A stretch of 64,000 nt of DNA from Lasiosphaeris hirsuta (lineage: Eukaryota; Ascomycota; Sordariomycetes; Sordariales; Lasiosphaeriaceae), in assembly GCA_030549175.1 (NCBI GenBank), contig JAUKUA010000005.1:3596001-3660000 (forward strand), in the 5' to 3' direction. How positions within the stretch are numbered: the first letter of the stretch is position 1; each line of letters starts with the position of its first letter. Made by a program: the position numbers and the translations under genes. Shown one piece after another: positions 48,817-60,201 of this stretch. Below the pieces are notes generated by a model. That model was not told the DNA's origin. It saw only the letters and a program-made list of their open reading frames with translations, and searched no databases.

Positions 48817-49656
48817 ATGGCTTGGCTCCCTCTCTTGCTCGCCACCATGCTGGGCCACGGCAGCGGCGCCCCGGCCGCCCTCAAGACCTGTGGCCAAAGC
48901 CTGTACGACGCAACCGAGGTGCGTCACCACGTACCCCCGTGCCAGGAAATAACCAAGGGACCTCACTAACAATACCCGTCCCCTCCCCCGCAGTACATCT
49001 GCCACGCCGACAACTTCCTCTGCCGCATCACGGCCGGCGAGCCGCTGTCGGTGTGTGGCGGCGCCTGCTACTCGACCTTCCAGTACGCATGCAGCCCGGG
49101 GGGCACGCTGGCCCTGCTGCCGGCCGCCACCGCCGCGCCCTTCACCTTGGCCGTGTCTAACCCGTCCCTGCCGGCCCTGCACGGCCAGCCGGTCTCGGCG
49201 GCCGGCGGCTTGCGCTGGGCCGTCGGCGGCCCCACCGCCTCCTACTGCCCCGCCTCCGTCGTCGGCCCCGACGCCTGCCCCCCCGGCAACGCCACTGCCG
49301 TGCTCCTCGCCGCCGACGGCCGCGCCGCCATGGCCGTTGTGGTTCCTGGTGGCCAGGAGGTCTATCTCGCGCCGGACTGGTCCGTCGGCTACACCCAGGC
49401 GCACTCGGCCGGGATGCCGGCCGGGAGTGTGGTCGGTGGGTTCGGCGCGTATGTCGGTGGTGGGTTTGTTAATCTGAATGGCGATGGCTGGGGTTGGGTC
49501 GCGTGTGCCCCCCCGCCGGGCGCTGCGGATGACGCCCGCTGGCGGCTTGTGGGCAGGAATGCCACCAGTGCGGCTGCCCTAGCGGGGTGTGCGCCTGTTA
49601 ATTTGAAGGTGGTGCCGTTCAATTCGTCGTCGGTTGGGGCGTGGCAGTATACCTGA
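48817..49656 (+). CDS. Secreted protein with ENG1-type carbohydrate-binding domain
   Basis: Small extracellular protein (254 residues) of the type annotated as IgE-binding-like in ascomycetes. Exons are 48817-48918 and 48994-49656. The 75-nt intron has GTGCGT, a CACTAAC branch and CCGCAG. Residues 1-18 (MAWLPLLLATMLGHGSGA) form a signal peptide. A cysteine-rich module follows, CGQSLYDATEYICHADNFLC then CGGACYSTFQYAC, which matches the carbohydrate-binding domain found at the end of fungal endo-1,3-beta-glucanases. The rest is a Gly/Ala/Val-rich beta-type domain with four more Cys and several N-glycosylation sites (NAT, NSS). No catalytic domain is attached, so it may bind cell-wall or substrate glucan. 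A TATA box at 48708 fits inducible expression. Confidence 0.8.
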
Positions 49657-50599
49657 GGGATTTGGTAAATGGTGATTACGCTGGCGTGCGGGCGTGGGAC
49701 GGGGACGGGGACGGTGAAGTGTGTGTGGTATTTATTGCCCGATGTGGCTTCCGGGTCGGACTTGTATTCTCGCGTGCTTACCTGGAAGGGATCTTGGGTA
49801 TTTTACCTAGTTATAGCCTTTTCAAATTCTAGATCTTTCACGGCCTGCCCGCCGTGGTCTGCTTCTAGGCTGCGTGCCTGCCGCCGTGTGCCTCTGAACT
49901 GCGCCCCTCGGGGGCAGGAGCGAAGATGCATTCCTTCCTTGTGTGATGAGCACAAGCCGTTTTGTGGTCGGTTGTGGTCACAAGTCGCTATTGCTACGCT
50001 GTTGGGAAAATCAAATCTAGGTTTTATTCCCGCGGTGCCGTGGTTTACTAATAATGCGCCCTAACATAATAATTGATGTTGGAAGAGAGACGCATCCATC
50101 CATCAGAAACAAGCTCATGCCAGACCAAACCACGAAAGGACCAGACATATGCCAAGGTCGAGTCAAATCGGCACATTGATCAGCAAATGATCGCGTTTGC
50201 TCGTATGTATGTGCGTATCGTATGTCGGGTCGAGAAGTATTATTACCCCAACTACTGACGACCCATCTGCTGCTACACACGGCTAACAGCAATGCAAAAC
50301 AACAAGGGGCGGCGGTTACACCCGGCTGGTAGACTGGTATGCAGGCACGTTGCTGACTGATGCTGGTTCCTGCTAGCCGGCTAGCATCTCGATGTCGGGC
50401 TCAAGTTTCTCCCCTTTGATTTCCAATGCTGCCGCTAGCACGAAGGATCAAGGCGTCAGGGCCATCGCGCGCGCCGTTCGAGAGCCAGACTATAATAAGA
50501 TGGACAGTCCGGGCAGTAGCCGGCGGCGCTGTCCGATTAATCTCGATACCACCAAGCCGTCTCCGACTTCACACTCCAACACCCACCATTTCCGCCAAA
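49657..50599. other. Intergenic region with TATA-like element
   Basis: About 940 bases with no supported gene. The right end is the promoter of the MDR oxidoreductase gene. Confidence 0.5.
50491..50499 (+). promoter_or_regulatory. TATA-like element of MDR oxidoreductase gene
   Basis: TATAATAAG lies 109 bases upstream of the start codon at 50600, the same spacing as the TATA box of the preceding gene. Confidence 0.4.
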
Positions 50600-51921
50600 A
50601 TGAATGAGCTTGTCCTCCATGGCATCCCCAGCTTCGCGGCCCAGCTGCGCAAAGCTGATATTCCGTAAGTGGACGTTTCTGAACCAACAGATGACCATCT
50701 AACCCTCTTTCCAGGAAGCCCGGCACCGACGAGGTCTTGATCAAGGTGGTTGCCGCTGGCCTAAACCCCAAGGACTGGAAGGCAAGCCAACGCAGCCCCT
50801 GTCCCGTCTTTTCGTTGCCCGCTAACCGAGTTTGGCCCACCCAGTTCACAAGGAAGCTGGACGAGAGCAATGCACTCAATGCTGGAGACGACATTGCAGG
50901 CGTGGTAGAGGCCGTTGGGAGCACCGTCTTCGAATACAAGAAGGGCGATCGCGTCGCTGCTTTCCACCGCATGGGGGAGCCGCATGGCGCTTATGCCGAG
51001 TATGCCATCGCCCCGGTCTTGACCACATTCCACCTGCCACCCAACATCTCGTTCGAGGCAGGCGCCGGGCTCCCACTGTCTGCCATGACAGCGGCCCTGG
51101 CGCTATACCAGCACCTCGGCCTGCCCCTGCCCACCGTGCCGGGCAAGAAGGATATCCCCGTCCTTATTTACGGCGGCGCAAGCGCTGTCGGGGCTTATGC
51201 TCTTCAGCTGGCGAAGCTGAGTGGGCTCGGCCCCATCATCACGGTTGCTGGATCCGGGATCGGCTTTGTCGAGTCCCTCGGCGCGGCCACACACATCATT
51301 GACTATCGCGAGGGGAATGTGGCCCAGGGAATTCTCAAGGTTCTTGACGGGAAGAAGCTCCACCACTCCCTCGATGCCGTGTCCTCTGGCGGAAGCCACG
51401 CCGTCATCACTGAAGTCCTCGTGGCCTCGGGTGGGGGAAAGATCAGCATGCTCGACCCGGTCCAAGACAAGGAGTGGAAGTGGCCCGAGGGCGTCGAGCT
51501 CAAGTTCACCTACGTCGCCAGCGCTTACTCCCTGAAGCACGCCTTTATCAGCGAAGAGGGCGCTATCGCTGATGGTGAGTTTGCCTACTTTTTCTACCGC
51601 TACATAACCTACCTCCTTGCCAAGGGGAAATTCACCCCCCACCCGCATCAAGCCATAGCCAACGGCCTCTCTGGAGTAATCGAGGGAATCAATAGCTTGC
51701 ATGAGCACAAGGTATCAGCCAAGAAGCTGGTTGTAAGGTTCGTGGCTCAGCGCTACATACCGAGGTGGAGGACGACCGCTGACACACTCACAGAATTGCA
51801 GACACTCCGGGAATCTAGAGGGCTGTTTTCTACAGAGATGTGTGACGTTGGCGGTCGCACGTTTTCGTACGATATTACACGACTCGCTCGACCACCAATA
51901 TATAGATTGTTGGAGAAGTAG
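50600..51921 (+). CDS. MDR-family zinc-less oxidoreductase (quinone/enoyl reductase-like)
   Basis: NAD(P)H-dependent oxidoreductase of the medium-chain dehydrogenase/reductase superfamily. Exons are 50600-50664 and 50715-50781, then 50845-51921 if a GC-AG intron (50782-50844) is removed, giving about 380 residues. Intron 1 is 50 nt (GTAAGT to TCCAG). The second candidate intron is 63 nt and in frame, so it can be retained without a stop. Its translation (Ser/Pro/Trp mix) interrupts the usual NPKDWK to GDDIAGVVE link, and it has GCAAGC, a GCTAACC branch and CCCAG. Motifs are AAGLNPKDWK, GDDIAGVVEAVGS, KKGDRVAAF, and the Rossmann loop YGGASAVGAYALQLAK. The last 50 or so residues after KKLVVRF look unlike the family, so the true end may use another intron. 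The substrate is unknown. Confidence 0.85.
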
Positions 51922-53400
51922 CCTCTGAAAACTGGCCCCCCACACCGGAATGGCTTTGGGTGTCCCTACCCATATGACGTAACTGGCTTTGATGGCAAAC
52001 GAATCAAAAGTCTGGCACACGTTGTCTAATATATTTTCTGAGTTCATCTCATCCCCCTCATCTATGGAATATTCATCTCTGATCGCCCTTGTCGCATTTT
52101 ACCTGGTAGCTCACCCTCCAACATCTTGACCAGCTCTTGGCTTCAGCCAAGTCGTGAGGGCGCGGTATTATTGCGTATATTCTTCTCTCGAGAAATTGGC
52201 CATGGTGCTCATGTCATACCATTTCATCTACCCCGTCATCTCTTTCACAAAGCCGGAATAGGCGAGCCGTTCCACAGCTGACGCTCGACCTGGAGGCGTT
52301 ATCCGTTAGCCCGGTCCGGTTATGTCGAGCTGACTTTGTCTTCTACTGACAAAGTGCCATAGGTTTTTATTGCTCCCATTTCCTGGTGCTGCCCAGCGCG
52401 GCACCGGGGCGAGGTATAGTGTCAGTGTGAGGACGCAAAGACGGCGGCGACCCACCACCGCGTAAAGGCAATGCGGCGATATTTGGCTCAATTTCACTTG
52501 AGCCGGCACATCTGGACGGAGTACTCCGTTGATACTAGCCGTAGGCCGATGGATATCTCGACCGGAGATTCGATTGGCATGTCTCAGCCGCGCCTGAAGG
52601 CCAGGGGCGGAATGCCTTTAGCCTGTAATCATCCACTGCACTAGGCAATCTCTGCCCCCGTGCACCCATTTGCACCCATCTGGGCGCCACCCAGAGCCAG
52701 ATTATACTCTCCACTGCACGCCGCGATACCCGTGGATGGTTGCCAGCCATGGGGTATCTTCTCCAATGCGGGGATGCGCCTCCATCCTGGGGGTTCACGA
52801 GAAGACGACGAAATGCGACGGGCTCTGGTTGCGGTCCTGATTCACGAAGAGAGGGTTCGAAAAAGGGGAATCTATAAGCGGCCATACCCTCCCTCTCCAA
52901 TTGATACTTTGTTGGACTGGTACCGGCACTGGCCGTCGGCTCAGGGGCAACACTCGCTTTGCTCGGCTCGCATAGCGGCGTCTGGATACAACCCTACATG
53001 AGCCCGAGGCTTGGCAACTCACCTCGTCATCCCTTTCTCCGCATCCCGGAGGATTGGGCACCCTTCCTCTTCTCCAGAGACGTCGACCAAAAAAAAAACG
53101 GCTTGGTATTAAACCCGGGGAGACCATGCCGCGTCTCCGCGTCGGCACCCCACGAACCGCTGGCGAGCCGCCTGCTGCTGCTGCTGCTGCTGCTGCTGCT
53201 AGACGAGGCCCGAAGTAGACGGCCAGACGTTGCTCCCAGCACGCGATGGGACTTTGTGCCAAGGTGTCGAGCCCGAGGGGGCGGTATATCAGGGCCAGGG
53301 GCTGCTGCTCTTCCCGCCATCCAGTTGGTCCAACGTTGGATCGGATAACCCTGGTCGGTCGAGCAGATCCTAGCCCAGCTTCCAGAATCGAATCGACAAC
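51922..53400. other. 1.5 kb intergenic region upstream of AA7 oxidase gene
   Basis: No supported gene. A (CTG)9-10 run at 53172-53200 and a PyPu-rich stretch (53080-53120, with AAAAAAAAA) lie within 330 bases upstream of the oxidase start codon. Confidence 0.5.
53172..53200. repeat. (CTG)n trinucleotide repeat in upstream region of AA7 gene
   Basis: Nine to ten CTG units about 200 bases before the start codon. No reading frame with a plausible protein includes it. Confidence 0.9.
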
Positions 53401-55024
53401 ATGAGGCTCCAGATTGCCCTGTCGATCGCGTCGGCAGCCGTGGCGGCAGCCAATCCGCTGGAGAAGCGGGCGGCCATCGACGACTGCCTCAAGTCGTCCA
53501 ACGTGCCGGCCAACGCGCAAGGCTCGACCGAGTGGAACAACGACGTCCGGCCCTTCAACCAGCGGCTCGCCTGGAAGCCCGTCGCCATCGCTGTGCCGAC
53601 CACGGTCGAGCACATCCAGGGCGCGGTGCTGTGTGCGGCCAAGGTCGGAGTCAAGATCACGCCCAAGTCGGGCGGCCACAGCTATGCGTCATTTGGTCTC
53701 GGCGGCGAGAACGGCCACCTCGTGGTCGAGCTCGACCGCATGAACAAGGTCACGCTCGACTCGTCGACCAACATCGCCACCGTCCAGGCCGGAGCCCGTC
53801 TCGGCCACGTCGCCACGGCGCTGTACAACCAGGGCAAGCGGGCTTTCAGCCACGGCACCTGTCCGGGGTGCGTCTCTCTCTCTCTCTCTCTCTCTCTCGG
53901 TTGCGTGAGGTTTCTTGTTGCTGACGTGTTTTTTTTTTTTTTGCAGTGTCGGTGTTGCCGGCCACTCGCTGCACGGCGGGTTCGGCTTCAGCTCTCACAC
54001 GCACGGCCTGGCCGTGGACTGGATCGTCGGTGCTACCGTCGTGCTTGCCAACGGGACGGTGGTGCAGGCGTCGGAGAAGGAGAACGCCGATCTCTTCTGG
54101 GCGCTGCGCGGGTCCGGATCCAACTTTGGCATCGTGTCGAGCTTTCTGTTCAAGACGTTCGCGGCGCCGTCGCAGGTCACGGCGTTCCAGGTCAACCTAC
54201 CGTGGAACAGCGCGTCGTCCATCGCCTCGGGCTGGGGCGCCCTCCAGGACTTCATGACGTCGGGCGGCATGCCCAGCGAGATGAACATGCGCGTCTTTGG
54301 CAGCCCGTCGCAGACGCAGCTGCAGGGTTTGTATCATGGCAGCTCGGGCAACCTACGGACGGCCATCCAGCCCCTGCTGAGCAAGCTCGGCGCCTCGCTC
54401 TCCAACGCGCAGCAGTACGACTGGATGGGCGCCTTTTCGTACTATACGTACGGCGGCACGGTGGATGTCTCGCACCCGTACAACACGGTATGTCGTCCCC
54501 GGTATCTAGGTACCTGGAGGTGAGTAAAGAACGCCGAGGCTAATGCTGTCCAGGTCGAGACGTTCTACTCCAAGAGTCTGGTGACTAGCGCGCTCCCCTC
54601 GGCCGCGCTCCAGGCTGTCGGCAACTACTGGATCAGCCAGGCCAAGCGCAACACGCGCGACTGGTTCATCATCATCGACGCATACGGCGGCAAGAACTCG
54701 GCCATCACCAGCGTGCCGGCCAACTCGTCGTCGTATGCCTACCGCGACCAGATGTTCCTGTACGAGCTGTACGACCGCGTCAACTCGGGATCGTACCCGT
54801 CCAACGGCTTCAGCTTCCTCGACGGCTGGGTCAAGTCCTTCACCGACAACCTCAAGAAGGAGCAGTGGGGCATGTACATCAACTACGCCGATCCTACCAT
54901 GAGCCGCGCCGAGGCCCAGGACGTCTACTACAGGCAGAACCTGCCGCGCCTGCAGCAGCTCAAGGCCGTCTACGACCCCACCGAGCTGTTCTACTACCCC
55001 CAGGCCGTCGCCCCGGCCAAGTAG
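53401..55024 (+). CDS. Secreted AA7 oligosaccharide oxidase (FAD-linked, BBE-like)
   Basis: Flavoenzyme that oxidises the reducing end of oligosaccharides (gluco-, xylo- or chito-oligosaccharide type) to lactones while reducing oxygen to hydrogen peroxide. Exons are 53401-53867, 53947-54487 and 54554-55024 (492 residues). Introns are 79 nt, with a (CT)n plus T14 pyrimidine tract, and 66 nt. Residues 1-17 (MRLQIALSIASAAVAAA) form a signal peptide; LEKR may be a Kex2 processing site. The p-cresol methylhydroxylase-type FAD fold shows KSGGHSYASFG with the His, and HGTCPGVGVAGHSLHGGFG with the Cys, that covalently hold FAD. Both present means bicovalent flavin. WALRGSGSNFGIV and the C-terminal GMYINYADP with YYRQNLPRLQQLKAVYDP complete the berberine-bridge fold. 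Substrate preference cannot be read from sequence alone. Confidence 0.94.
53873..53946 (+). other. AA7 gene intron 1 with CT and T runs
   Basis: Most of the 79-nt intron 1. A (CT)13 run at 53873-53898 is followed by a T14 run at 53929-53942 and TTGCAG. The branch point is a likely GCTGACG near 53919. Confidence 0.8.
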
Positions 55025-55985
55025 TGTGTCTGCATATTGCCTTTTGGCTTGGCTCGTTGTATTATGTTGAGAAAATAGACGCATGGGATTCAGGGAAACC
55101 TCGCGTGAAGTGAAGGAAAATAAATCAATAAAATGATGCATCTAGCACATGCATGATTCGTGTGACCATTCGTCGCTGAATTCTAGTCTATTAGAGGTCT
55201 GGGGTTTGGTTGTCTCTCGAGGCCGTTTTGCGGACAGCCGACCAAGCCCCTTCCAAAAGCCTCCTCTCCAGCTCGGCCGCCGCCTCCTCCTCGCTCACCT
55301 TGAGCCTGAGCCAGTGCTGGTTCCGGACGCTGTCGTCGTCCACCCACACATTGGACCCGTTGGCAGCGACGCGGTTGTATCCACCCGGGTTCCCATACTC
55401 AAACACATCCCCCAAGCCGTGCATCGCGTAGAGCACGGTCAAGAGATCCCACGAGGGCCGCGAGGTATTGTACGTGTAGTAGGTGTAGGCGGCCCGGACC
55501 GGGTCGCCCGGCGGGCCCTCGGCCATCAGCCGGGCGCCCGTCATGACGTCCACTCCCAGCTCGTAGCCGGCGAAGACGATGCGGCCCTCCCAGCTGTTGA
55601 CGACGTGCGCCGCCAGCGACGCGTTGCCGCCCCAGAAGTTGTACTCGTACCCTGCCGGGTACGCCCCGCCCATGACCACCAGCTCCGACACCTTGGCTGC
55701 GATGAGCTCCGGCCCGCTTAGGGGCGAGTGCTCGTCGGCCGTGGAATTCAGGAGTCCTGACAGCTGTCTCTCATCAGCCCCCCCCTTTTCTAACCACCAC
55801 CACCACCACCACCACCAACCAACCCTAGGTGCCTACGATGGGCATAACCTAGGTAGCTACGGCAGGCAACGGGAAATCTCGCACTCACATTATCCAAAAA
55901 CCCAATCGACACCACCACCACCCCGTCGCGACTCCCCGCCAGCGCCCGCCGGTACAGCCCCACCGCGTCCCACGCCCCCTCGGCA

Positions 55986-55991
55986 CCCCCC
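55986..55991. other. Frameshift site of the nucleoside hydrolase gene (C6 run)
   Basis: Plus-strand C6 run between GGCA and ACCCC. A seven-base run would keep the gene in frame and give GWGGAEGAWDAVGL, the pattern expected for the family. Confidence 0.75.
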
Positions 55992-56302
55992 ACCCCAGCG
56001 TGCCCCCCGCCCACCCGTGCGCCACCTTGCTCGCGTACTCTCCCAGCGCGAACGTCCAGCCGTCGAAGAAGGCCTCGTCCGTGAGCGGGCGCGTGGCGCC
56101 CACCGGCGTGGTCGCTTGCCCGTAGTGCGCGAGGATCGCGGAGGCGGCCAGGGCGGAGTAGGAAGATGGGTAGTTGACGTTTACGGCGAGGAGGGAGATA
56201 TCGGGGGTGGTACAGGCCAGGAGGAGGGCGCCGGCGTCGCTGGAGAGGGTTAGTGGGAAGTTCTTTTTTTGAAAAGGGGGGTTGTGAAAAGGGAAAAAAA
56301 AC

Positions 56303-56315
56303 GGGGGGGGGGGGG
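56303..56315 (-). repeat. G13 (C13 on sense strand) in nucleoside hydrolase intron 1
   Basis: Homopolymer between donor and acceptor of intron 1, another site prone to length error. Confidence 0.9.
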
Positions 56316-57136
56316 TGGGGGGGGTTACTCGACGTCGCTGAAGAGGTCGGTGTCGATTATTAGGTTTTGGAGCGCGTGGGTGAGGAGGGGGAGGAGGGTG
56401 GCGAGAAGCGGTTTCATGGCGGGCGCGGGTGGGTTTTGGTGGTGGTAAGTGAGTGGCGACGTGCCTGCCGCGCTGTTGGAGGGTTGGAGAGGTGAAAGTG
56501 GGATTTTTGATGATGAGGTTTCGCAACAAAGTTTTGACCACCGTGCTTGCTTGGTGCCTCAGGTGACGCGAAATGCCAGCCTCCCCGCATTCAGCCTCCA
56601 ACACGGGAAGCTGCACATAATTGGCATTGTCAGATTTGTGGGTTTTAAGATGCAGTATCATTGTGGTATTATTATTTGTCCCACGATAACGGTCAATCGC
56701 CAACGAAAATGAAGTAATCGAGATTGCCTCAATATACCTTGCAGTAGTTACGCCAGTCTCACAAGATTAGGTGAGGAGAGATTGAAAAGCGATTTAGACT
56801 TGTGGTCTGAGGGGTGAGACGACGGAATTTGGTCGCCGAGCCGAACTTGCTGGTACGTTATCTTACTCTGTTTTTGAGTTTTGTTGAGACTCCATGCTTC
56901 ACGAGCCTTCTTCCAAGCCTTGATGGAACAACCACTCCTGTGACGGCCAGCTCTCTCAAAATTGGTGTCTGCTATCATCCTCAATTCGATCACTCGACTC
57001 CTTGCTCATTGAAGCACTGGACAGCCTCCCGAGCAGCCCGAAAACCCCGGATGACTGTGAGAATATTCTCAAGATCCCAACCAACCCGTGAAGTCTTGCT
57101 AAATAACCCAACCCCAAGCGCTGATCCACTCATTGG

Positions 57137-57400
57137 TTGGCACCCAGTGGTAACCACAGGGAGGATGTTGAATTGGCTGAGCACTGGGACCAGCTGTCCC
57201 GGAGACTCCGAACCGCGATTGAGCAGCTGTCCAAGACAGCCACCCAGAAGCTGCGCGGCGCTAGGATGCAACCAGCCGTCCGCGCCGAGCTCAAGCAGTT
57301 ACTTGCTGAGCTGGAGCACTTGGCCACGGGGCTGCATGACCTTCTCTGCCCTGGGCGGAAGCGGTTGCGCACTCGGCTGAGAAACTTGTTCAACTCATAG
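57137..57400 (+). other. Possible relic exon coding amphipathic helices
   Basis: The translation has heptad-like patterns such as LSRRLRTAIEQLSK and VRAELKQLLAELEHLATGLHDLL, then a basic RKRLRTRLRNLF end and a stop. There is no in-frame ATG at its front, so it could be a last exon or a decayed fragment. I do not recognise a family. Confidence 0.2.
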
Positions 57401-57639
57401 TCTGGGGCGCTTGCTCACTGGGCTGGGCCATTTGTGAACCGGGCTGAATCTCTTGTTGGCTAGGCTGGGGTGGGGCACTTGCTCCCCATACTAGAGCTCT
57501 TGTTCGAGGTACTGAAGCTTTTCCTCGCTCTTTCCTGCTAGGGCAAGTCACAACCATCTACCTCCTGGTTGGTTGGCCATGGATGCGGCCACAAATAAGC
57601 CACCTGTAGTTCAACTGAACATCGAGCTCTCATTTGCCG

Positions 57640-57663
57640 CCCCCCCCCCCCCCCCCCCCCCCC
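57640..57663. repeat. C24 homopolymer tract
   Basis: The longest C run in the window, uninterrupted over 24 bases, in the gene-poor region. Confidence 0.95.
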
Positions 57664-58760
57664 GAGGCCCGATGGCCGCCGAGAGATCGGTTTTCAGCTT
57701 GGTCGCACACGAATTCACATGTAAGTCGGCCAGTACACCCTCCCGGGCCCCCACCCGAGACAACAGCCCATGTGCCGGGGCGAAAGTTTCCGGACCCGTG
57801 TCTCGCTCCTTTTTTATCATTCGCTGCCCTCACGAGGCACAGCAGATCCGAAATCTACCTTGGGTATCCTTGGCGTCACCCCGAGCTTCCATCCACGCCC
57901 AGCAAGGTCAACGTCGGCTCATCCCTATCTCGTCCTCGCCCGATGAAATCGGCGAGGTAGGCATGGTCAGACTAATTCCGGCCCCGTCGCCACCTCGCGG
58001 GCCAACTGCTCCGACCGCTTTCGGGATTATGCTTCGGCGGGAGCAGGAGGGGGTCGCGGGGCGATCTCGATGAACCTCTCCAGCCAGCTAGTTGTTACCT
58101 TACCCAGGGTGGCTGCCCGATGCCCTTCGGACCCAGCTCCAGATACCACCGATGCTGATGCTGGTAGCAAAGGCCGAAGCCGGTGAGACTCACCCCAACA
58201 TGCCCCAGGTGGGCAGTTACGCACGAGGGCTGGGTTGGTCTGGCCACCTCTGCAGGAGCAGCAGCAGCACCAGGTAGCGTCGGCATGGAGAGGGGTAACG
58301 TAACGATGGTTAGCTGGCTCAGCAAGAGAAAAAGCAAGCCCCCATCGGAGTCAGCCAAAGCCAGCCTGGTTTCGGGTAGTATGTCCGCAGGTGTGTGTCG
58401 CGATGCAAGATGACTCCCCCCAACCTTTGCCGGCTTCCCCGTACCTTGCTCTGGGTAACGATGCGGATGATTGTCTGACCTAGGACGAGATAGGCAGGTG
58501 AGATGAGGCACTCGCTGACGGATCTGGCGATAACAGCGGCCGACAGTCGTCCACCTTACTAGAGAGCAAGAGCCCCACGAGATGGCATGCAGACCTGAGG
58601 TGACATGCAGCCCCCTCATCCCCCTGTCTATGTGCTAGGGACAAACCCGGTGTGAGTCCATCATTTTGCCCGCTTTCGTCTACGGTTTCCTGTTGGGTCG
58701 TTCCCTTGGTCCGCGATGCATGGCGGCGGGAGGAATACCCACGATGGAAGAGGGACAAAC

Positions 58761-58764
<4 letters not shown>

Positions 58765-58819
<55 letters not shown>
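58765..58819. repeat. (GACA)13 tetranucleotide array
   Basis: About 13 units of GACA, with only the first unit (GATA) and the last (GAAA) changed. It is not preceded by spacers and is a plain microsatellite. Confidence 0.95.
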
Positions 58820-60201
58820 AAGAGGTGAAGCCCGGAGTGCTCCCAAGGGGCCTCCCTCCGGCTCGGGCCAGTGGAGCGGGGGCTTGGCGCTTCATGCAGG
58901 CGGCTCCAAGTCGTTCTGGGCACGGTGGGCTCTCGGCCCCTCCCACTCGCGAGGTAACAATTTTTTTTTTCTTCCTAGGACAGCAGCAAAATGTTTTCAT
59001 TTTTCCACTGATGCTTCAGGCAAGCCGATCCGACCGGGCGGGTTTGCGATGCAGGTTCCGGGATGCAGGTTGGAGACGAGCCAGTTTACGCGCCGGGGGC
59101 CAGCCATGGCTGGTCAAATGCGTTGCGTACCACTTTTCTCATGTAGGGTAGTAAGGTAGGAATCATGTAATGTGGGACGGACACGGAGACGGACGCCAGA
59201 GCCAGAACTGGGAGTTGCACGACCCAAAGCAGACGCGGCCCCCCCCGCCCCCACCACGGGTTCCCGTTGGCTCTTGCCTGTGTGGTGGCCAGTTCCCAGA
59301 GCCGCCCCCTCCATGCATGACAACCCCGGCAGGGGGGCCTGTTGCCCTTCCCAAAACGGACACAACTGGGCACACTGTCACTGTGCTCAGTCTGGGCTGC
59401 GACCGCGACGAGCTGCGACACTGCAACCTACACTTGTAATCCATGGCTGCGCTGCGCAAAAGTGGGCGCCAGAGTCGGCGGAGCTTGCGCAACCCAGGTA
59501 CGCACGCCAGCGCCCCGCGTCTGGTAGGTTGTTAGTGCGTGCCGGGAAACCTCGTTTGTTTCTCCGAGGTCCGCTCTCGCAGGGCCTGGCCGCAAGGATT
59601 AGCAATCCATGGCCGTGACAGTCCACATTTGGTCATGGATAGCTCCGACTAACGCCTGTGACATGGCACGATGGATACAGGAACAACGAAAAGGCGGCAA
59701 AAATAGCGAAATTCCAGGTTCGGTAGGGGGGAGAGAGGCGCTGACAGGCAGGAGAAGGCTGGAGTGTAAATGCGATGCTGTGATTGTGGACAGAGCAATG
59801 TCTTGGATGTGATACATGTCACACACGATCACCAGTACAGGTGTGTACTGGTACTTGGGGCTTTTCGGATCCGCACTCACCCTAGTCACCTTCAGCTCGA
59901 AATTCGGATCGCGTCCTGCCCCAGGGGGAAACACACACGCCGTGGACAGCCATGTGCCTCTCTTTTTTTTTCTTCTTCTTCTTCTTCTTCTTCTTCTCTT
60001 CTTTCCCATTCTGTCGTGTTCCGGCCTCACATAGAAGACGGTGCGAACCTCTTCTCACTCTTTTTTTTTTTTTTTTTTTTTTGCTTTCTTTCTTTCCCAA
60101 CCTGACACCCAGTGTCTCAACTCACACTCAGTGCGACAACCTCATATCCATTGCCCGCAACGACACCCACTCCCCCCAAATCACGCTGTCCACCTCACAC
60201 A

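Larger units (their letters stand above)
55191..56417 (-). pseudogene. Inosine/uridine-preferring nucleoside hydrolase, broken by a 1-base frameshift
   Basis: Would cleave nucleosides to base and ribose. Exons on the minus strand are 56417-56329, 56239-55889 and 55763-55191. Introns are 89 nt, with a long C tract (G13 on the plus strand), and 125 nt. The spliced exons total 1013 bases, one short of a whole number of codons. The first exon starts MKPLLATLLPLLTHALQNLI, signal-peptide-like, and splices into DTDLFSDVDDAGALLLA, the DTDxxxDDxxA calcium/ribose motif. EYASKVAHGWAGG then reads into the wrong frame at a C6 run (55986-55991). The other frame resumes as AWDAVGLYRRALAG and VVVVSIGFLDN and continues through LSGLLNSTADE to KVSELVVMGGAYP. 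Adding one G on the coding strand restores it, so a homopolymer sequencing error is as likely as a recent null allele. Confidence 0.82.
56418..60201. other. 3.8 kb gene-poor region rich in simple repeats
   Basis: No well-supported gene. It carries a C24 tract (57640-57663), a GACA tetranucleotide array (58765-58819), a TTC run (59971-59996) and a T24 run (60060-60083). One open frame at 57137-57400 has helical, heptad-like character but no ATG start and is listed separately. Confidence 0.5.

Noticed and set aside
58765..58819. Regular repeat array that might suggest CRISPR
   Set aside because: The repeat is a 4-base microsatellite with no spacers, in a eukaryotic genome.
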